Source of the DNA: Chara braunii
Lineage: Eukaryota; Streptophyta; Charophyceae; Charales; Characeae
Assembly (NCBI GenBank): GCA_003427395.1
Contig: BFEA01000462.1
Location: 345,613 to 383,021, forward strand
Length of the DNA stretch: 37,409 nt
Direction of reading: 5' to 3'
This document shows positions 37,323 through 37,409 of the stretch, piece after piece. Below the pieces are notes generated by a model. The model searched no databases. It was not told where the DNA came from and was given only the letters and a program-made list of their open reading frames with translations. Both the position numbers and the translations under genes were made by a program. Every line of letters starts with the position of its first letter. Positions within the stretch are counted from its first letter, which is position 1.

Positions 37323-37409
<87 letters not shown>
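37322..37409. repeat. GT dinucleotide microsatellite at the window end
   Basis: An almost pure (GT)n run begins after GTGTGTACGTCTGCGTGTGTGTAA and continues to the last base, so its full length is unknown. Confidence 0.95.

Noticed and set aside
1-37409. tRNA or rRNA genes
   Set aside because: Scanning for clover-leaf box B text (GGTTCGAATCC-like) with a matching box A and for conserved rRNA words gave nothing convincing; primer sites are only tRNA complements.

Overview
The window is repeat-rich eukaryotic DNA with no recognisable host gene and no RNA gene. The pol of the main element has the wording of Ty3/gypsy elements I associate with filamentous fungi (a YIDD reverse transcriptase box, a RADGLSR motif after RNase H, a GPY integrase tail). 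A fungal genome is therefore my best guess, but this is an inference. Ambiguous bases and a 488-base gap (23290-23777) show that it is a draft assembly.

The dominant object is one very large LTR retrotransposon on the minus strand, called element A here, spanning 2879-29668 (about 26.8 kb). Its two direct LTRs are each nearly 8 kb (3' LTR 2879-10750; 5' LTR 21704-29668). Both begin TGTC and end GACA, and a tRNA primer-binding site lies 4 bases inside the 5' LTR (21682-21699). Read 5' to 3' on the minus strand, the interior holds a leader of small protein genes (21364-19530), gag (19468-17849), protease (17837-17118), RT and RNase H (17126-15350), a linker, and integrase (14995-13829). About 3 kb follow before the 3' LTR. 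Several stops and frameshifts break the reading frames. Two frame changes, however, fall on textbook -1 slippery sequences.

The most unusual content is a family of small, diverged, mutually related proteins encoded upstream of gag, all in the gag direction. They occur both in the LTR and in the leader. I see two module types. Type I has an F.YRY-like start, a strand followed by YDIR, and an NW..I end. Type II is a predicted strand-helix-strand ending in a Y.Y-rich strand and often followed by GR. There are about four of each per element. A second element, B, on the plus strand (primer site 31007-31024) carries the same two adjacent type I genes in the same order, with touching or overlapping stop and start. 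I recognise no known family for these modules.

Element A sits in an 81-bp minisatellite that is present on both of its sides (2641-2878 and 29693-29830). That array appears to lie in the LTR of element B, whose end is at 31005. The layout therefore reads as A nested, in opposite orientation, in B. Region 1-2878 holds repeats and two TATAAAAG boxes that may be B's promoter region. Region 29669-31005 holds a 40-bp minisatellite and B's LTR end. Region 31007-34610 is B's leader with decayed modules. Region 34611-37409 is non-coding sequence with an inverted repeat, two strong hairpins and a terminal GT microsatellite.

Within A, between integrase and the 3' LTR, the opposite (plus) strand has a TATATAA box, a long CT-rich leader, an RGG-box open frame with ATG at 11278, a second protein-like open frame and a cluster of AATAAA signals. 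Together these look like an antisense transcription unit carried by the element.
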